DNA from: Bacillus changyiensis
GTDB lineage: Bacteria > Bacillota > Bacilli > Bacillales > Bacillaceae
Direction: 5' to 3'
NCBI RefSeq assembly: GCF_027706145.1
Contig: NZ_JAQFWW010000002.1
Location: forward strand, 868,001-932,000
Length of the DNA: 64,000 nt
The translations under genes were made by a program, and so were the position numbers. The notes below the pieces were generated by a model that saw nothing but the letters and a program-made list of their open reading frames with translations, ran no database searches and was not told the origin of the DNA. Positions within the stretch are counted from its first letter, which is position 1; each line of letters opens with the position of its first letter. This document shows positions 35,423-46,617 of the stretch, piece after piece.

Positions 35423-36850
35423 TCATAAATTTCCCAACCTTTTAACTAACCGATGACTTGATTCATTTAATCCTGTTAATTCAACCTCAATGTTTCGATC
35501 CTTTAACTTCAAAATGATTTTATCTATGGCAGCTACAGCAGAATCATCCCAAATGTGGGCTTCTGAAAAATCAAGAATGACCTTTTTAGGACTGTCATCC
35601 AATTGAAAAAATTTCACAAAATCACTGACAGATGCAAAAAATATTTGCCCTTTTATAGCATATTTTTTTATGTTTCCAGTTGACTCTATAGCCACTTCCA
35701 CATTTGAAATCTTTGCGACAAAGAAGATCGCACTTAAAATGATACCTGCAAATACCCCTTTAGACAAGTCGTGTGTGACAACAACTGTCATAACTGTAAC
35801 CAGCATCACAATTGAATCCGTAAGCGGTACTTTTCTTAATAACCTAATCGATGACCAATCAAATGTACCGATCGATACCATCATCATCACACCAACAAGT
35901 GTTGCCATTGGGATTTGAACAACCCAATCTCCTAACACTATAATCAAAAACATTAAGAACACGCCCGCCACAAAAGTAGATAAGCGTCCTCTCCCTCCTG
36001 ATTTGACATTGATTACCGATTGACCGATCATTGCACAGCCTGCCATTCCACCGAAAAAACCAGTGACAATGTTGGCAATCCCCTGTCCACGACTTTCCTT
36101 ATTTTTATCACTTTCACTATCTGTCATATCATCGACAATTGAAGCTGTTAGCAAAGATTCTAACAGGCCGACAATTGATAATGCTAGCGCTATTGGAAAA
36201 ATGATCGACAAGGTTTCAAAACTGAATGGAATATTAGGGATGATAAATGCAGGCAATGATTGTTTAATCTCTCCCAAGTCACCAACTGTACGAAGGTCAA
36301 AATCGCCAATCATCGCAAGTACAGTCATGACGACAATTGCAACAAGTGCTGATGGAATAGCTTTTGTTAACAACGGAAGTATATAAATAATCATTAATGT
36401 TAGCGCTACTACAATATATGTCATATTAGAAACTCCAATAAGATGAGGCATCTGGGCCATAAAAATTAAAATCGCCAGTGCATTAACAAAACCGACCATC
36501 ACCGATCTGGGAATAAATTTCATAAAACGAGCGATTTTTAGCATTCCAAAGATAAATTGAATAACCCCTGTTAAAATCGTTGCTGCAAATAAATATTCTA
36601 GTCCATGTTCATTCACCAATGTAATCATTAAAAGAGCCATTGCTCCAGTCGCCGCCGAGATCATAGCTGGGCGACCTCCCATAAATGAAATGACAACTGC
36701 AATACAAAATGAGGCATATAGACCGACCATTGGATCAACCCCTGCAATGATAGAGAATGCAATCGCTTCAGGAATGAGCGCCAGCGCTACAACTGTTCCA
36801 GAAAGGAGATCGCCCCTTACATTTGAAAACCATTCGCTCTTCAATTTCAA
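35423..36850 (-). CDS. SulP-family anion transporter with STAS domain, copy 1
   Basis: 475 residues. The SulP membrane domain starts [36 protein letters not shown] and continues [17 protein letters not shown]; the C-terminal STAS domain (about 385-475) has [22 protein letters not shown]. SulP proteins carry sulfate, bicarbonate or other anions; the substrate is not predictable. Almost identical over the membrane region to the copy at 37742-39214. Starts at ATG 36850. Confidence 0.92.
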   Translation of the reverse strand: MKLKSEWFSNVRGDLLSGTVVALALIPEAIAFSIIAGVDPMVGLYASFCIAVVISFMGGRPAMISAATGAMALLMITLVNEHGLEYLFAATILTGVIQFIFGMLKIARFMKFIPRSVMVGFVNALAILIFMAQMPHLIGVSNMTYIVVALTLMIIYILPLLTKAIPSALVAIVVMTVLAMIGDFDLRTVGDLGEIKQSLPAFIIPNIPFSFETLSIIFPIALALSIVGLLESLLTASIVDDMTDSESDKNKESRGQGIANIVTGFFGGMAGCAMIGQSVINVKSGGRGRLSTFVAGVFLMFLIIVLGDWVVQIPMATLVGVMMMVSIGTFDWSSIRLLRKVPLTDSIVMLVTVMTVVVTHDLSKGVFAGIILSAIFFVAKISNVEVAIESTGNIKKYAIKGQIFFASVSDFVKFFQLDDSPKKVILDFSEAHIWDDSAVAAIDKIILKLKDRNIEVELTGLNESSHRLVKRLGNL

Positions 36851-37263
36851 TGATGCTACACCTCTTTTAGCTGTTTCTTATACAAGGAACAAAAAGAATT
36901 CAAGCTATTACCACACAACTAGCATCCGCTCTCTAGTTGCATTCTATTCTTTTTACCATTATGAATTGATGGAACCTGGACTGATTCATCAAACATGTGA
37001 AGTCGAAGATTGGTAATATCATCAGCATCATTAAACATCGACTCCAAATCCAATCGCCAATGGCTCAAATGCAGACCCGGCAACAGGAACAGCCATCGCC
37101 ACTCCATTAATAATCCAATGCAATGTCGCCCAAAATCATTCGGCCCTCCCCAAACAATAGCGAAAAGAATTGCTTGTTATGCTTTTTGTTCATCACTAGG
37201 AGATTCGTTTTGACTTTACTTTGAAATCGGAAAACCGATAGTTTCTCTTTCAACAAAAGCAAA
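36851..37263. other. Interval between the duplicated pairs, possible gene remnant
   Basis: About 410 bp. The minus strand contains short coding-like fragments in different frames (for example FAIVWGGPNDFGRHCIG, and VAMAVPVAGSAFEPLAIGFG), suggesting a decayed gene, but I cannot name it. No intact ORF with a ribosome site. Confidence 0.4.
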
Positions 37264-37297
37264 AAACCGACTTTCTCTAAAAAGAGAAAATCGGTTC
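37264..37297 (-). terminator. Terminator of the second sulP-usp pair
   Basis: ACCGACTTTCTCT - aaaa - AGAGAAAATCGGT, a 13-bp stem with one G-U pair, with a T-run on the minus strand. It resembles the terminator of copy 1. Confidence 0.88.
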
Positions 37298-37303
37298 ACT
37301 CCT

Positions 37304-37723
37304 TTATTTCACAATCATGACCGGACAATTCACCCGTTTTGCCACTTTATGACTAACACTTCCAAGCACCATTTCTTGAAGGGAATTTAACCCCCTGCTA
37401 CCAACAATCACAATATCAAAGCCATGATCATTCGCAAAAGAAACAATCATCGGGCCTGGATCTCCATGTTTCATCGTCACTTTATAAGGGATATCTGCTG
37501 TTTTAAATTTTTCTTCGATATTTTTCAGTTTTTTTCGTCTATCACTTTCTAATTGTGCTGAACTGGCACTATGCAAAACTTCACTTTTCGCTTTTGAATA
37601 ATCTAATACATAGATACATTCAACAGTTGATTCAGGGACGAGTGAAGCTATCATGATCGCGTGATCTGCTGATCTTTCTGAGTGAGTTGATCCATCAACA
37701 GCCAGCAAGATTTTTTTATACAT
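37304..37723 (-). CDS. Universal stress protein (UspA family), copy 2
   Basis: 139 residues, same length as copy 1 and about four fifths identical by eye (MYKKILLAVDGSTHSERSADHAI against MYQNILLAADGSLHAERAADQAI). The ATP-site pattern GSRGLNSLQEMVLGSVSHKVAKRVNCPVMIVK is kept. Placed 18 nt after SulP copy 2. Confidence 0.92.
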   Translation of the reverse strand: MYKKILLAVDGSTHSERSADHAIMIASLVPESTVECIYVLDYSKAKSEVLHSASSAQLESDRRKKLKNIEEKFKTADIPYKVTMKHGDPGPMIVSFANDHGFDIVIVGSRGLNSLQEMVLGSVSHKVAKRVNCPVMIVK

Positions 37724-37741
37724 ACACTTCTTCCTCTCCTG

Positions 37742-39214
37742 TTAGTGAACTGTTACTTTTGCATTTGGTTGATCAAAAGTTGCTAACCTTTGCACCAACC
37801 GATGGCTGGATTCATCTAAGCCATCCAGTTTCACATCGACGTGATGTTCTTTGAACTTCAATACAACTTTATCAATTGCTGCTACTGCTGAATCATCCCA
37901 AATATGCGCATCTGAAAAGTTGAGTACGACTCTTTCTTTAGCTTCTTGAAAAGAGAAAGATTGAACAAAGTCTTGCACTGAGGCAAAGAAAATCTGACCC
38001 TTTATATGATAAACAATCTGATTTTCTGATGGTGATATTGAGGACTCGACATGCACTTTTGAAATTTTTGCGACAAAGAAAATAGCACTTAAAATAATAC
38101 CGGCAAAAACTCCCTTTGATAAATCATGTGTGGCAACCACAGTGATAACGGTCGTCACCATAACGATCGAATCTGTTACTGGTACTTTTGTTAAGCCGCG
38201 AAGAGAGGACCAATCAAACGTACCAATCGATACCATGATCATCACACCAACTAAGGCAGCCATTGGAATTTGAACGACCCAATCCCCTAATACCATAATC
38301 AAGAACATTAAGAACATCCCAGCCACAAAAGTAGATAAGCGTCCTCTTCCTCCTGACTTGACATTGATTACCGATTGACCGATCATCGCGCATCCTGCCA
38401 TTCCACCGAAAAAACCAGCGACAATATTAGCAATCCCCTGTCCACGACTTTCTTTATTTTTATCACTTTCACTATCTGTCATATCATCAACAATCGAAGC
38501 TGTTAGCAAAGATTCTAACAGGCCGACAATTGACAATGCTAGCGCTGTTGGAAAAATGATCGACAAAGTTTCAAAGTTAAACGGAATATCCGGAATCATA
38601 AAGGATGGTAAAGAACTTGAGATCTCTCCTAAGTCTCCGACTGTCCGAAGATCAAAATGTCCATAAATAGCTAAAACAGTCATTGACACTATTGCGACTA
38701 GTGGAGCGGGAACAGCTTTTGTAAAACGCGGCAATACATAGACAATCACTAATGTAATACCTACTATGATATAGGTTATAGTGGAAATTCCAACAAAATG
38801 AGGAACCTGGGCCATAAAAATTAAGATGGCCAGCGCATTTACGAAACCTACCATCACCGAGCGCGGAATAAACTTCATAAAGCGCGCAATTTTCAGTACC
38901 CCAAATATGAATTGGATCATTCCCGTTAAGATCGTTGCTGCAAACAAGTACTGTAAGCCGTGATCTTTCACCAATGTAACCATCACTAGTGCCATTGCGC
39001 CAGTCGCAGCGGAAATCATTGCAGGACGGCCGCCTATAAACGAAATTACAACTGCAATACAAAATGACGCATATAGACCGACCATTGGATCTACACCTGC
39101 GATGATCGAAAAAGCAATCGCTTCAGGTATCAATGCAAGAGCAACAACAATTCCTGACAGAATATCCCCTCTCACATTTGAAAACCATTCTTTATTCAAT
39201 TTTTCTATTAACAA
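37742..39214 (-). CDS. SulP-family anion transporter with STAS domain, copy 2
   Basis: 490 residues. Membrane domain [24 protein letters not shown] and a long stretch identical to copy 1 ([20 protein letters not shown] and onward). STAS domain [22 protein letters not shown] at the C-terminus with a longer tail ([15 protein letters not shown]). The divergence is concentrated in the STAS domain and the loop before it. TTG 39214 with GAGAGAGGTG upstream. Transcribed away from the recombinase-like gene across a region with palindromes. Confidence 0.92.
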   Translation of the reverse strand: MLIEKLNKEWFSNVRGDILSGIVVALALIPEAIAFSIIAGVDPMVGLYASFCIAVVISFIGGRPAMISAATGAMALVMVTLVKDHGLQYLFAATILTGMIQFIFGVLKIARFMKFIPRSVMVGFVNALAILIFMAQVPHFVGISTITYIIVGITLVIVYVLPRFTKAVPAPLVAIVSMTVLAIYGHFDLRTVGDLGEISSSLPSFMIPDIPFNFETLSIIFPTALALSIVGLLESLLTASIVDDMTDSESDKNKESRGQGIANIVAGFFGGMAGCAMIGQSVINVKSGGRGRLSTFVAGMFLMFLIMVLGDWVVQIPMAALVGVMIMVSIGTFDWSSLRGLTKVPVTDSIVMVTTVITVVATHDLSKGVFAGIILSAIFFVAKISKVHVESSISPSENQIVYHIKGQIFFASVQDFVQSFSFQEAKERVVLNFSDAHIWDDSAVAAIDKVVLKFKEHHVDVKLDGLDESSHRLVQRLATFDQPNAKVTVH

Positions 39215-39239
39215 TAAAAAACACCTCTCTCTTTGTATT

Positions 39240-39392
39240 GACTTCTAACTCTCATAGAAGTCGGGGCCGTTTGCAACATATTTAAATTTAACAGATAGGA
39301 ATTGAAATGTCTATCACTTTTTGTTCCAATAACGATCTTTTTTGGAACGATAGATATCATTAATACCGTGATGATTCATACTTTGGTATAAT
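39240..39392. promoter_or_regulatory. Divergent control region between sulP and the recombinase-like gene
   Basis: Two inverted repeats: GACTTCTA / TAGAAGTC (39240-39262, 7-nt spacer) near the sulP start, and GTTCCAA / TTGGAAC (39323-39348, 12-nt spacer) in the middle. TGGTATAAT, an extended -10, lies at 39384-39392 for the plus-strand gene. The repeats are candidate operators for the divergent DNA-binding protein. Confidence 0.6.
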
Positions 39393-39425
39393 CATTCTAA
39401 AGTGATTCTCTTGGAGATGATACAA

Positions 39426-39968
39426 GTGATTTTCGGATATGTACGTCCCTTTAGTCAAGATCCAGATTTGCGCCTACAGTTAAACGACCTTAAGAAGTAT
39501 GGGTGTGAGAAAATTTTCAGAGAGCACACGAATTCTCCGAAAAATAGACCGGCATTAGATAACATGTTTCGTGCCCTTAAAAGTGGTGATTCAGTAATCG
39601 TGTACAAATTGTACAGTATTGCCGATTCAACCAGGCATTTGATTGACATTGTCCAATTCTTCGAAAAAGAAAACATTTTCTTTTTATCGATATTAGATCA
39701 AATCGATACCTCTACTAGTGACGGGAAAATCTTCTTTAAAATGATGGAAAAGGTCAACGTATTTCAGCACGACATTTTAAGTGAAAGTACAAAAGCAGGA
39801 ATTTATGAAGCAAAGCTGAAGGGGAAAACTGGGGGGCGTCCGAGAAAACCGGATGAAAATGTGAGGCGCGCATTGGCCATGTATCAAAGCAAAGAATATA
39901 GCATTGCACAAATCACGAAAGCCACCGGAATTAGTAAAACAACGTTATATCGATATTTAGATCATTAA
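39426..39968 (+). CDS. Serine-recombinase-family protein with lost catalytic residues, possible regulator
   Basis: 180 residues from GTG 39426 (GGAGATGA upstream; an in-frame start at 39402 lacks one). Residues 1-135 are a resolvase/invertase domain and 138-180 a Hin-like helix-turn-helix (GGRPRK...SIAQITKATGISKTTLYRYL). The active-site Ser that follows Tyr-x-Arg-x is Phe9 (GYVRPFSQD where GYARVSTxDQ is usual), and the two Arg of the usual LDRLGR are Ser64 and Asp67 (KLYSIADS). Arg7 and Arg41 remain. So strand cleavage is unlikely while DNA binding is retained. By position it may control the divergent sulP-usp genes; that is inference. Confidence 0.82.
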   Translation: MIFGYVRPFSQDPDLRLQLNDLKKYGCEKIFREHTNSPKNRPALDNMFRALKSGDSVIVYKLYSIADSTRHLIDIVQFFEKENIFFLSILDQIDTSTSDGKIFFKMMEKVNVFQHDILSESTKAGIYEAKLKGKTGGRPRKPDENVRRALAMYQSKEYSIAQITKATGISKTTLYRYLDH

Positions 39969-39970
39969 AC

Positions 39971-40010
39971 AAAAAGAACAAGATCCCTGAAACGGTTCTT
40001 GTTCTTTGTT
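39971..40010. terminator. Bidirectional terminator between the recombinase-like gene and rpsR
   Basis: AAAGAACAAGA - 13 nt - TCTTGTTCTTT, an 11-bp perfect stem. T-rich on both sides, serving both convergent genes. Confidence 0.85.
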
Positions 40011-40018
40011 ATTTAAGC

Positions 40019-40815
<797 letters not shown>

Positions 40816-40859
40816 AATGAGAGACCATCCTTTTGCTTAGAATATATATTTCAATCTGT

Positions 40860-41252
<393 letters not shown>

Positions 41253-41257
41253 CTATG

Positions 41258-42358
41258 TTATACATTGAAACGGAAATGAATGACATCTCCATCTTTCACA
41301 ATATATTCTTTTCCTTCAAGGCGGACTTTTCCTGCTTCTTTTGCGGCTGACATACTTCCCGCTTCAAGTAAATCGGCATATGCAACTGTCTCCGCTCTGA
41401 TAAATCCACGTTCAAAGTCCGTATGAATGATTCCAGCACATTCCGGGGCCTTCATTCCTTTTTTGAACGTCCAAGCTCTAACTTCCTGTTCACCTGCTGT
41501 AAAATAAGTGGCCAGTCCTAGCAATGAATATGAAGCTTTAATTAATTGATCAAGCCCTGATTCTTCAATTCCCAGTTCTTCAAGAAACATCGCTTTTTCT
41601 TCACCATCAAGTTCGGCTATTTCTGATTCAATCTTCGCGCAAACGACGATCACCTCAGCATTTTCACGATTAGCAAATTCTCTAACGTTCTGAACGTATT
41701 CGTTACCTGAAGCATCAGCAACTTCATCTTCACTGACATTTGCCACATATAATACAGGTTTAGTGGTTAACAGATGGAGCTGTTTTAGTACTTTGTGCTG
41801 CTCTTCTGTAAATTCAACAGAGCGTGCTGGTTTTTCTTGTTCGAATGCTTCCTTTAGCTTTGTTAAAATTTCAAATTCAAAGACAGCCTCTTTATCTTTT
41901 TGCTTGGCCATCTTGCCAACACGACCAATCCGTTTTTCAACAGTTTCCAAATCCGCGAGGATCAGCTCAAGATTAATCGTCTCTATATCAGAGATAGGAT
42001 CAACTTTTCCGGAGACATGTGTTATGTTATCATCCGCAAAACAGCGGACAACATGACAAATCGCATCTACTTGACGGATATGGGACAAGAATTTATTCCC
42101 TAGCCCTTCCCCTTTAGAGGCTCCTTTTACGATACCAGCAATATCGGTAAATTCGAAAGCTGTAGGAACTGTTTTCTTTGGGTTCACAAGTTCTGTTAAT
42201 TTTTGAAGCCGTTGATCAGGCACCTCCACAATTCCGACGTTTGGATCTATCGTACAAAACGGGTAGTTAGCCGATTCCGCTCCAGCCTGTGTAATCGCAT
42301 TAAATAAGGTTGATTTTCCGACATTAGGTAAACCAACAATCCCAGCAGTTAAAGCCAT
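41258..42358 (-). CDS. ychF: Redox/ribosome-associated GTPase-fold ATPase YchF
   Basis: 366 residues. OBG-family P loop GLPNVGKSTLFNAIT, with the nucleotide-base motif NVSE (YVANVSEDE) that makes YchF prefer ATP, and a C-terminal TGS domain (TAGEQEVRAWTFKKG...). The protein associates with ribosomes and affects stress responses in other bacteria. ATG 42358 behind AGGAGATGAAAGA. Same position as yyaF in B. subtilis. Confidence 0.97.
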   Translation of the reverse strand: MALTAGIVGLPNVGKSTLFNAITQAGAESANYPFCTIDPNVGIVEVPDQRLQKLTELVNPKKTVPTAFEFTDIAGIVKGASKGEGLGNKFLSHIRQVDAICHVVRCFADDNITHVSGKVDPISDIETINLELILADLETVEKRIGRVGKMAKQKDKEAVFEFEILTKLKEAFEQEKPARSVEFTEEQHKVLKQLHLLTTKPVLYVANVSEDEVADASGNEYVQNVREFANRENAEVIVVCAKIESEIAELDGEEKAMFLEELGIEESGLDQLIKASYSLLGLATYFTAGEQEVRAWTFKKGMKAPECAGIIHTDFERGFIRAETVAYADLLEAGSMSAAKEAGKVRLEGKEYIVKDGDVIHFRFNV

Positions 42359-42537
42359 TCTTTCATCTCCTAATCATTAAACATCCTTGTATGTTCATCT
42401 TTTATTCAGCCTGCAACAATTATAAGAATGATTACTGTAAAAGACAAGCTGACAAAACTTGTTTTTCAATCACTAATCCTCTGTGAAAATCCTTTTTGTG
42501 ATTCTATTATCAAAAAAAGCACGATCATCCGTAAACA

Positions 42538-42747
42538 TTAAGAATCGGATTCCTCATGCTTGACTAAAATCTTTTTCAATTTTCTTTGAAATTCTTTACG
42601 GGGAATCATAACACTATGTGAACAACCTTCACACTTAATCCGAATATCCATCCCCAGCCGAATTACTTTCCAGCGATTTGTACCACATGGATGCGGCTTT
42701 TTCATTTCAACCACATCATTCAGATCAAATTCTTTATTCGCCAACAT
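42538..42747 (-). CDS. yyzM: DUF951 protein YyzM
   Basis: 69 residues with KKPHPCGTNRWKVIRLGMDIRIKCEGCSHSVMIPR, the DUF951 signature: one isolated Cys in PHPCG and a Cys-x-x-Cys pair (KCEGC). Probably a small zinc- or RNA-binding protein; no function known. Upstream of ychF in the same direction, as in B. subtilis. Confidence 0.93.
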   Translation of the reverse strand: MLANKEFDLNDVVEMKKPHPCGTNRWKVIRLGMDIRIKCEGCSHSVMIPRKEFQRKLKKILVKHEESDS

Positions 42748-42833
42748 TGTTCACCTCTTTTGTTTATTCATTTTTTTCTTATTGTACAAAAAACGACAGG
42801 AAAAGAACAATTTCTATTTAAATAATAGTGGCT

Positions 42834-43847
42834 CTATGATTTCCATTTAATCAGTATTGGGTAAAGCAAAATATTAACTAATAAATACAGATTGAGCAAA
42901 CCATAAATCGGATATAAAAAAGCAATTAAATTTGAAAAACCAAATGATGTAAACGGCAACATTATAGAAAGGAGAAGGATTACAGTGATCCATCTCGGCC
43001 ATTTCACTAATGTCAGGAAACGACTTGAAAGTCCAAGTATATTTGAAATTGTTGTTGTATAAATAGCTGTACAAAGCAATGCTGACATTAATATAAATAT
43101 AGGAAAAGATGTTCCTTCTAAAACTGCAAATAATGGTATTTCATACTTTGACAGTTTATCCGCTAACTCCACAAGTGTTTCATTGTATATGAATGAAATG
43201 ATGCCAAAAACCAACCCGCTTAAAACACTGGCAATCCTGACCTCACCGATTCCTTTAAGTTCTTTACCGACCGCAGATAAAACGGCTACAACAGACAGAA
43301 TGTTAAGGGATGCAAATGTGATGCCTGCTGGCCAATTATCTAACTGATCTCTGTTTAAAGGCCATGACTGATGGGTTTGTTGAAAAGAAATCAATGCATA
43401 CAGCAACCCTATTACTAAGATTGGAATTAAGCAGCTATTGACAGATAATATGCTATTAAGTCCGCGAAAAAAAAGGAGGACTATACATAAAGATAATAAA
43501 AGAACTCCTGTCCAAAATGGGATATTAAAGATTTGTAATGTCACTCCACCCCCGGCAATCATCACGATTGTCGTGGTAAACAAATAGAGGATAATTAATA
43601 AATCATATACTTTCGCTAGCCTTGGGCCAACCAACTTTTCTAGTACAGGTAGAAAATGTTCTGTTTTTTCTTCAAAACTAATTTTCATCACTATATAAGT
43701 TGATAAGCTAAATATAATCGTGAATAAAAGGATAGCCAGTCCGCTTCCCGCGCCAAAAAACTGTCTAATCTCTTGACCGGATGCATATCCTGCACCTATT
43801 AAGCTTCCTAAAATGAGAAGCAACCACTTCATCCCGGCTCTCCACAC
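42834..43847 (-). CDS. yyaD: YkvI/YyaD-like membrane protein
   Basis: 337 residues, about 10 membrane segments. GSLIGAGYASGQEIRQFFGAGS is the first-helix motif of the YkvI group, distantly related to the APC/LeuT-fold transporters. B. subtilis yyaD has this length and position, divergent from yyaC. Substrate unknown. The likely start is ATG 43847 or ATG 43832 (MKWLLLILGSLIGAG). Confidence 0.8.
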   Translation of the reverse strand: MWRAGMKWLLLILGSLIGAGYASGQEIRQFFGAGSGLAILLFTIIFSLSTYIVMKISFEEKTEHFLPVLEKLVGPRLAKVYDLLIILYLFTTTIVMIAGGGVTLQIFNIPFWTGVLLLSLCIVLLFFRGLNSILSVNSCLIPILVIGLLYALISFQQTHQSWPLNRDQLDNWPAGITFASLNILSVVAVLSAVGKELKGIGEVRIASVLSGLVFGIISFIYNETLVELADKLSKYEIPLFAVLEGTSFPIFILMSALLCTAIYTTTISNILGLSSRFLTLVKWPRWITVILLLSIMLPFTSFGFSNLIAFLYPIYGLLNLYLLVNILLYPILIKWKS

Positions 43848-44154
43848 GATCTCTCACCCCTGCTCATCATTTTTAAGCTTGTTTCTATCTCTACTGCTAC
43901 TATATTAATCTTCCTTAACTAACATTCATAAAATCCTTCTTTCCCTTTAAAAGTATATTAATATAATTTATTCGATATTTAAAAAGCATTTTCATGTGAA
44001 GAAATTAAAACTTTGCGACAAATGAATCTTGCACTATCCAAGTGATGAAGCATAAAAAAAGTGGCTGATGGATATAATGTAAACAACCATTCATATTCAA
44101 AAAATATGACGCTAGACATTGCTGTTACTATGATGATAAGGATGTGGGAACCCT
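43848..44154. other. Divergent promoter region of yyaD and yyaC
   Basis: 307 bp, AT-rich. In B. subtilis both genes are under sporulation control, so sigma-F/sigma-E-type promoters are to be expected, but I cannot assign one with confidence. Confidence 0.45.
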
Positions 44155-44781
44155 ATGAATCGAAAAGGTCGGCTGTTTTCTCAAGAACCAATGAGTGAGT
44201 ATGTCTCTCATTCAGATCCACTAGCTGTCAAACAGATCGGGAGAGCCATTTCCGTCTATTTAAAAGAGGCTGCAGATCGCCCAATTGTTGTTGTTTGTAT
44301 TGGAACTGACCGTTCCACAGGTGATTCACTAGGTCCTCTCGTTGGAATGAAACTTGCCGCCAAACGACTGAAAGGCTTTGATATATATGGAACGCTCGCC
44401 GATCCGGTTCATGCTGTCAACTTGAGTGAGAAGCTTGAAAACATTCATATGAGACATCAGCATCCTTTTATCATTGCAATCGATGCCTGTCTTGGGCGGA
44501 CAAAAAGTGTTGGGTCTTTTCAAATCGGAAAGGGACCATTAAAGCCTGGAGCAGGAGTTCGGAAGGACTTACCGGAAGTTGGTCATGTACACATTAATGG
44601 AATTGTAAATGTAAGTGGATTTATGGAGTATTTTGTATTGCAAAACACTCGGTTAAACCTTGTCATGAGCATGGCAAATGTACTTTCTGAAGGTTTAGCT
44701 TATCTTGAAAAAACAGCAGGGAAGGTATCAATATCCGATTCAAAACACAATGGGAAGACTGCAACAAAAAAACCATCTTAA
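44155..44781 (+). CDS. yyaC: Sporulation protein YyaC (DUF1256)
   Basis: 208 residues. The DUF1256 fold is related to the germination protease GPR: VVVCIGTDRSTGDSLGPLVG and FIIAIDACLGRTKSVGSFQIG are its hallmarks. YyaC is a spore protein in Bacillus with no fixed function. Start ATG 44155 behind AAGGATGTGG. Convergent with spo0J, sharing a terminator. Confidence 0.95.
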   Translation: MNRKGRLFSQEPMSEYVSHSDPLAVKQIGRAISVYLKEAADRPIVVVCIGTDRSTGDSLGPLVGMKLAAKRLKGFDIYGTLADPVHAVNLSEKLENIHMRHQHPFIIAIDACLGRTKSVGSFQIGKGPLKPGAGVRKDLPEVGHVHINGIVNVSGFMEYFVLQNTRLNLVMSMANVLSEGLAYLEKTAGKVSISDSKHNGKTATKKPS

Positions 44782-44800
44782 ATTGGATGGTTTTCGAGAA
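44764..44800. terminator. Bidirectional terminator of yyaC and spo0J
   Basis: AACCATC - 8 nt - GATGGTT with A-run left and TT right; it overlaps the end of yyaC and lies just after the spo0J stop (minus strand T-run). Confidence 0.78.
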
Positions 44801-44803
44801 TAA

Positions 44804-45652
44804 TTATGATTTTTCTTCAGACAAAAGATCAAGAATGCGGTTCAAATCTTCATTAGAATAGAATTCTATTTCAATCCGTCCCTTTTTCTTTTGCTTTTTT
44901 ATGGTTACTGATGTTCCAAAATAGTTTCTTAAATAGGACTCTCGTTCTTTCATCAGCGCATCTTTTATTTGTTGGGGTTTCTTTGTTTCACGTGAAACAT
45001 TGTTGTTCATTTCTTGAATCAACTTTTCTAATTGGCGGACATTTAATTGCTCAGTCACGACTTTTTGAACTAATGGTTCAAGTTTCTTTTTGTTTTTCAG
45101 TCCCAATAATGTTCGTCCATGCCCCATTGATAAAGTGCCATTATCTATTAAATCCTGAACTTTTGTTGGGAGTGTCAACAGTCTTAAATGATTAGCAATA
45201 TGGGGTCTGCTTTTCCCAAGTCTTTTAGCTAATTGTTCTTGCGTCAGATCAAGATGTTTTAATAAGGATTCATACGCTTTTGCTTCTTCAAGTGGTGACA
45301 AGTCTTCTCTTTGAAGGTTTTCTAATAAAGCAATCTCCATCATCAAGGATTCTGACAGCTCTCGCACGATTGCAGGGATGGTTTTTAAACCAGCTTGTTC
45401 TGCAGCTCGATAACGTCGTTCTCCAGCTACAATTTCATACCCTTTGATTGACTTTCTGACAATAATCGGCTGCAATACCCCATGCTGTAAAATGGATTCC
45501 TTTAAATCTTGCAATGATTGATCATCAAAAACCTTTCTCGGTTGATAAGGATTGGGCCGTAATTGTTGCAGCTTAATTTCTTCAACCGTTTCTTCTGACA
45601 AATCAACGTTTGCGAACAAAGCATTAATCCCTTTTCCCAGACCTTTAGGCAT
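44804..45652 (-). CDS. spo0J: Chromosome segregation protein Spo0J (ParB)
   Basis: 282 residues. ParB/Sulfiredoxin CTP-binding domain with GERRYRAAEQAGL, the central HTH LTQEQLAKRLGKSRPHIANHLRLL, and a C-terminal dimerisation domain. It loads at parS, slides as a CTP-bound clamp and recruits SMC. The gene itself contains a perfect parS (44984-44999). Overlaps soj by 8 nt. Confidence 0.98.
   Translation of the reverse strand: MPKGLGKGINALFANVDLSEETVEEIKLQQLRPNPYQPRKVFDDQSLQDLKESILQHGVLQPIIVRKSIKGYEIVAGERRYRAAEQAGLKTIPAIVRELSESLMMEIALLENLQREDLSPLEEAKAYESLLKHLDLTQEQLAKRLGKSRPHIANHLRLLTLPTKVQDLIDNGTLSMGHGRTLLGLKNKKKLEPLVQKVVTEQLNVRQLEKLIQEMNNNVSRETKKPQQIKDALMKERESYLRNYFGTSVTIKKQKKKGRIEIEFYSNEDLNRILDLLSEEKS
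44984..44999. other. parS site inside spo0J
   Basis: TGTTTCACGTGAAACA, a perfect match to the 16-bp parS palindrome, as in B. subtilis, where the strongest site is inside spo0J. Confidence 0.97.
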
Positions 45653-46406
45653 GCGCAGCCACTTCCTTTGCTAAATCTAAATATACTTCCGCACCTCGGG
45701 AACGTGGATCGTATAAAATAATTGGCTTTCCATGGCTTGGTGCTTCACTTAACCTGATATTTCTTGGAATGACTGTTTGATATACTTTATCACGGAAGTA
45801 TTTTTTCACTTCTTCAATGACCTGAATACCTAAGTTCGTTCTTGCATCAAGCATGGTTAGTAACACACCGTCAATCGTAAGATCAGTATTTAAATGTTTT
45901 TGGACAAGACGGACTGAATTCAACAGCTGGCTTAATCCTTCCAAAGCGTAATACTCACATTGAACGGGTATGACCACAGAATCTGCAGCCGTCAGTGCAT
46001 TAATGGTTAGCAACCCGAGTGAAGGAGGACAGTCAATGATCATATAATCATAATTTTGTTTTACAGATTCCAATGCCCGTTTCAATCTGACTTCACGGGA
46101 AATCGTTGGAACCAGCTCGATTTCAGCTCCCGCAAGCTGAATTGTGGCTGGGATGACATCTAAGTTTTCAACTGAAGTTGGTTTGATCACATCTTTCACA
46201 TCTGCGTCATCTACTAATATATCGTACACACATTGATCGACATCAGCTTTTTCTATACCAATTCCGCTTGTTGCATTTCCTTGAGGGTCTATATCGACTA
46301 GTAAAACCCTTTTCCCAATATAAGCTAAACAAGCGCCCAGGTTTACAGAGGTTGTTGTTTTGCCAACACCCCCCTTTTGGTTTGTGATTGCAATAATTTT
46401 TCCCAT
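45645..46406 (-). CDS. soj: Chromosome partitioning ATPase Soj (ParA)
   Basis: 253 residues from ATG 46406 (MGKIIAITNQKGGVGKTTTSVNLGACLA), the B. subtilis length; the longer frame to 46433 has no better ribosome site. Deviant Walker A KGGVGKTT and IDCPPSLGLLT are typical. Works with Spo0J in segregation and controls DnaA activity. Confidence 0.98.
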   Translation of the reverse strand: MGKIIAITNQKGGVGKTTTSVNLGACLAYIGKRVLLVDIDPQGNATSGIGIEKADVDQCVYDILVDDADVKDVIKPTSVENLDVIPATIQLAGAEIELVPTISREVRLKRALESVKQNYDYMIIDCPPSLGLLTINALTAADSVVIPVQCEYYALEGLSQLLNSVRLVQKHLNTDLTIDGVLLTMLDARTNLGIQVIEEVKKYFRDKVYQTVIPRNIRLSEAPSHGKPIILYDPRSRGAEVYLDLAKEVAAHA

Positions 46407-46571
46407 AATGTCACCTACTTTCACATTGAACAAGTTTCTCTCATTTCTCTATTTTATCAAAAAAAGAATCAATCGTTTGCTTTTTTTGAATTTTTGTTTT
46501 TGTAAACCGAACATAATAAGAAGTATCATATGATTTTTGTTAATCAAGAAAAACTTTTATATTATATTATA

Positions 46572-46612
46572 ATAATAAAAACCCTGGAACTTTATTTTCG
46601 TTCCAGGGAATC
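46572..46612 (-). terminator. Terminator of the carboxymuconolactone decarboxylase-like gene
   Basis: CCCTGGAAC - tttattttc - GTTCCAGGG, a 9-bp perfect stem, with TTTTTATTATT on the minus strand right after the gene. Confidence 0.92.
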
Positions 46613-46617
46613 TGTGA

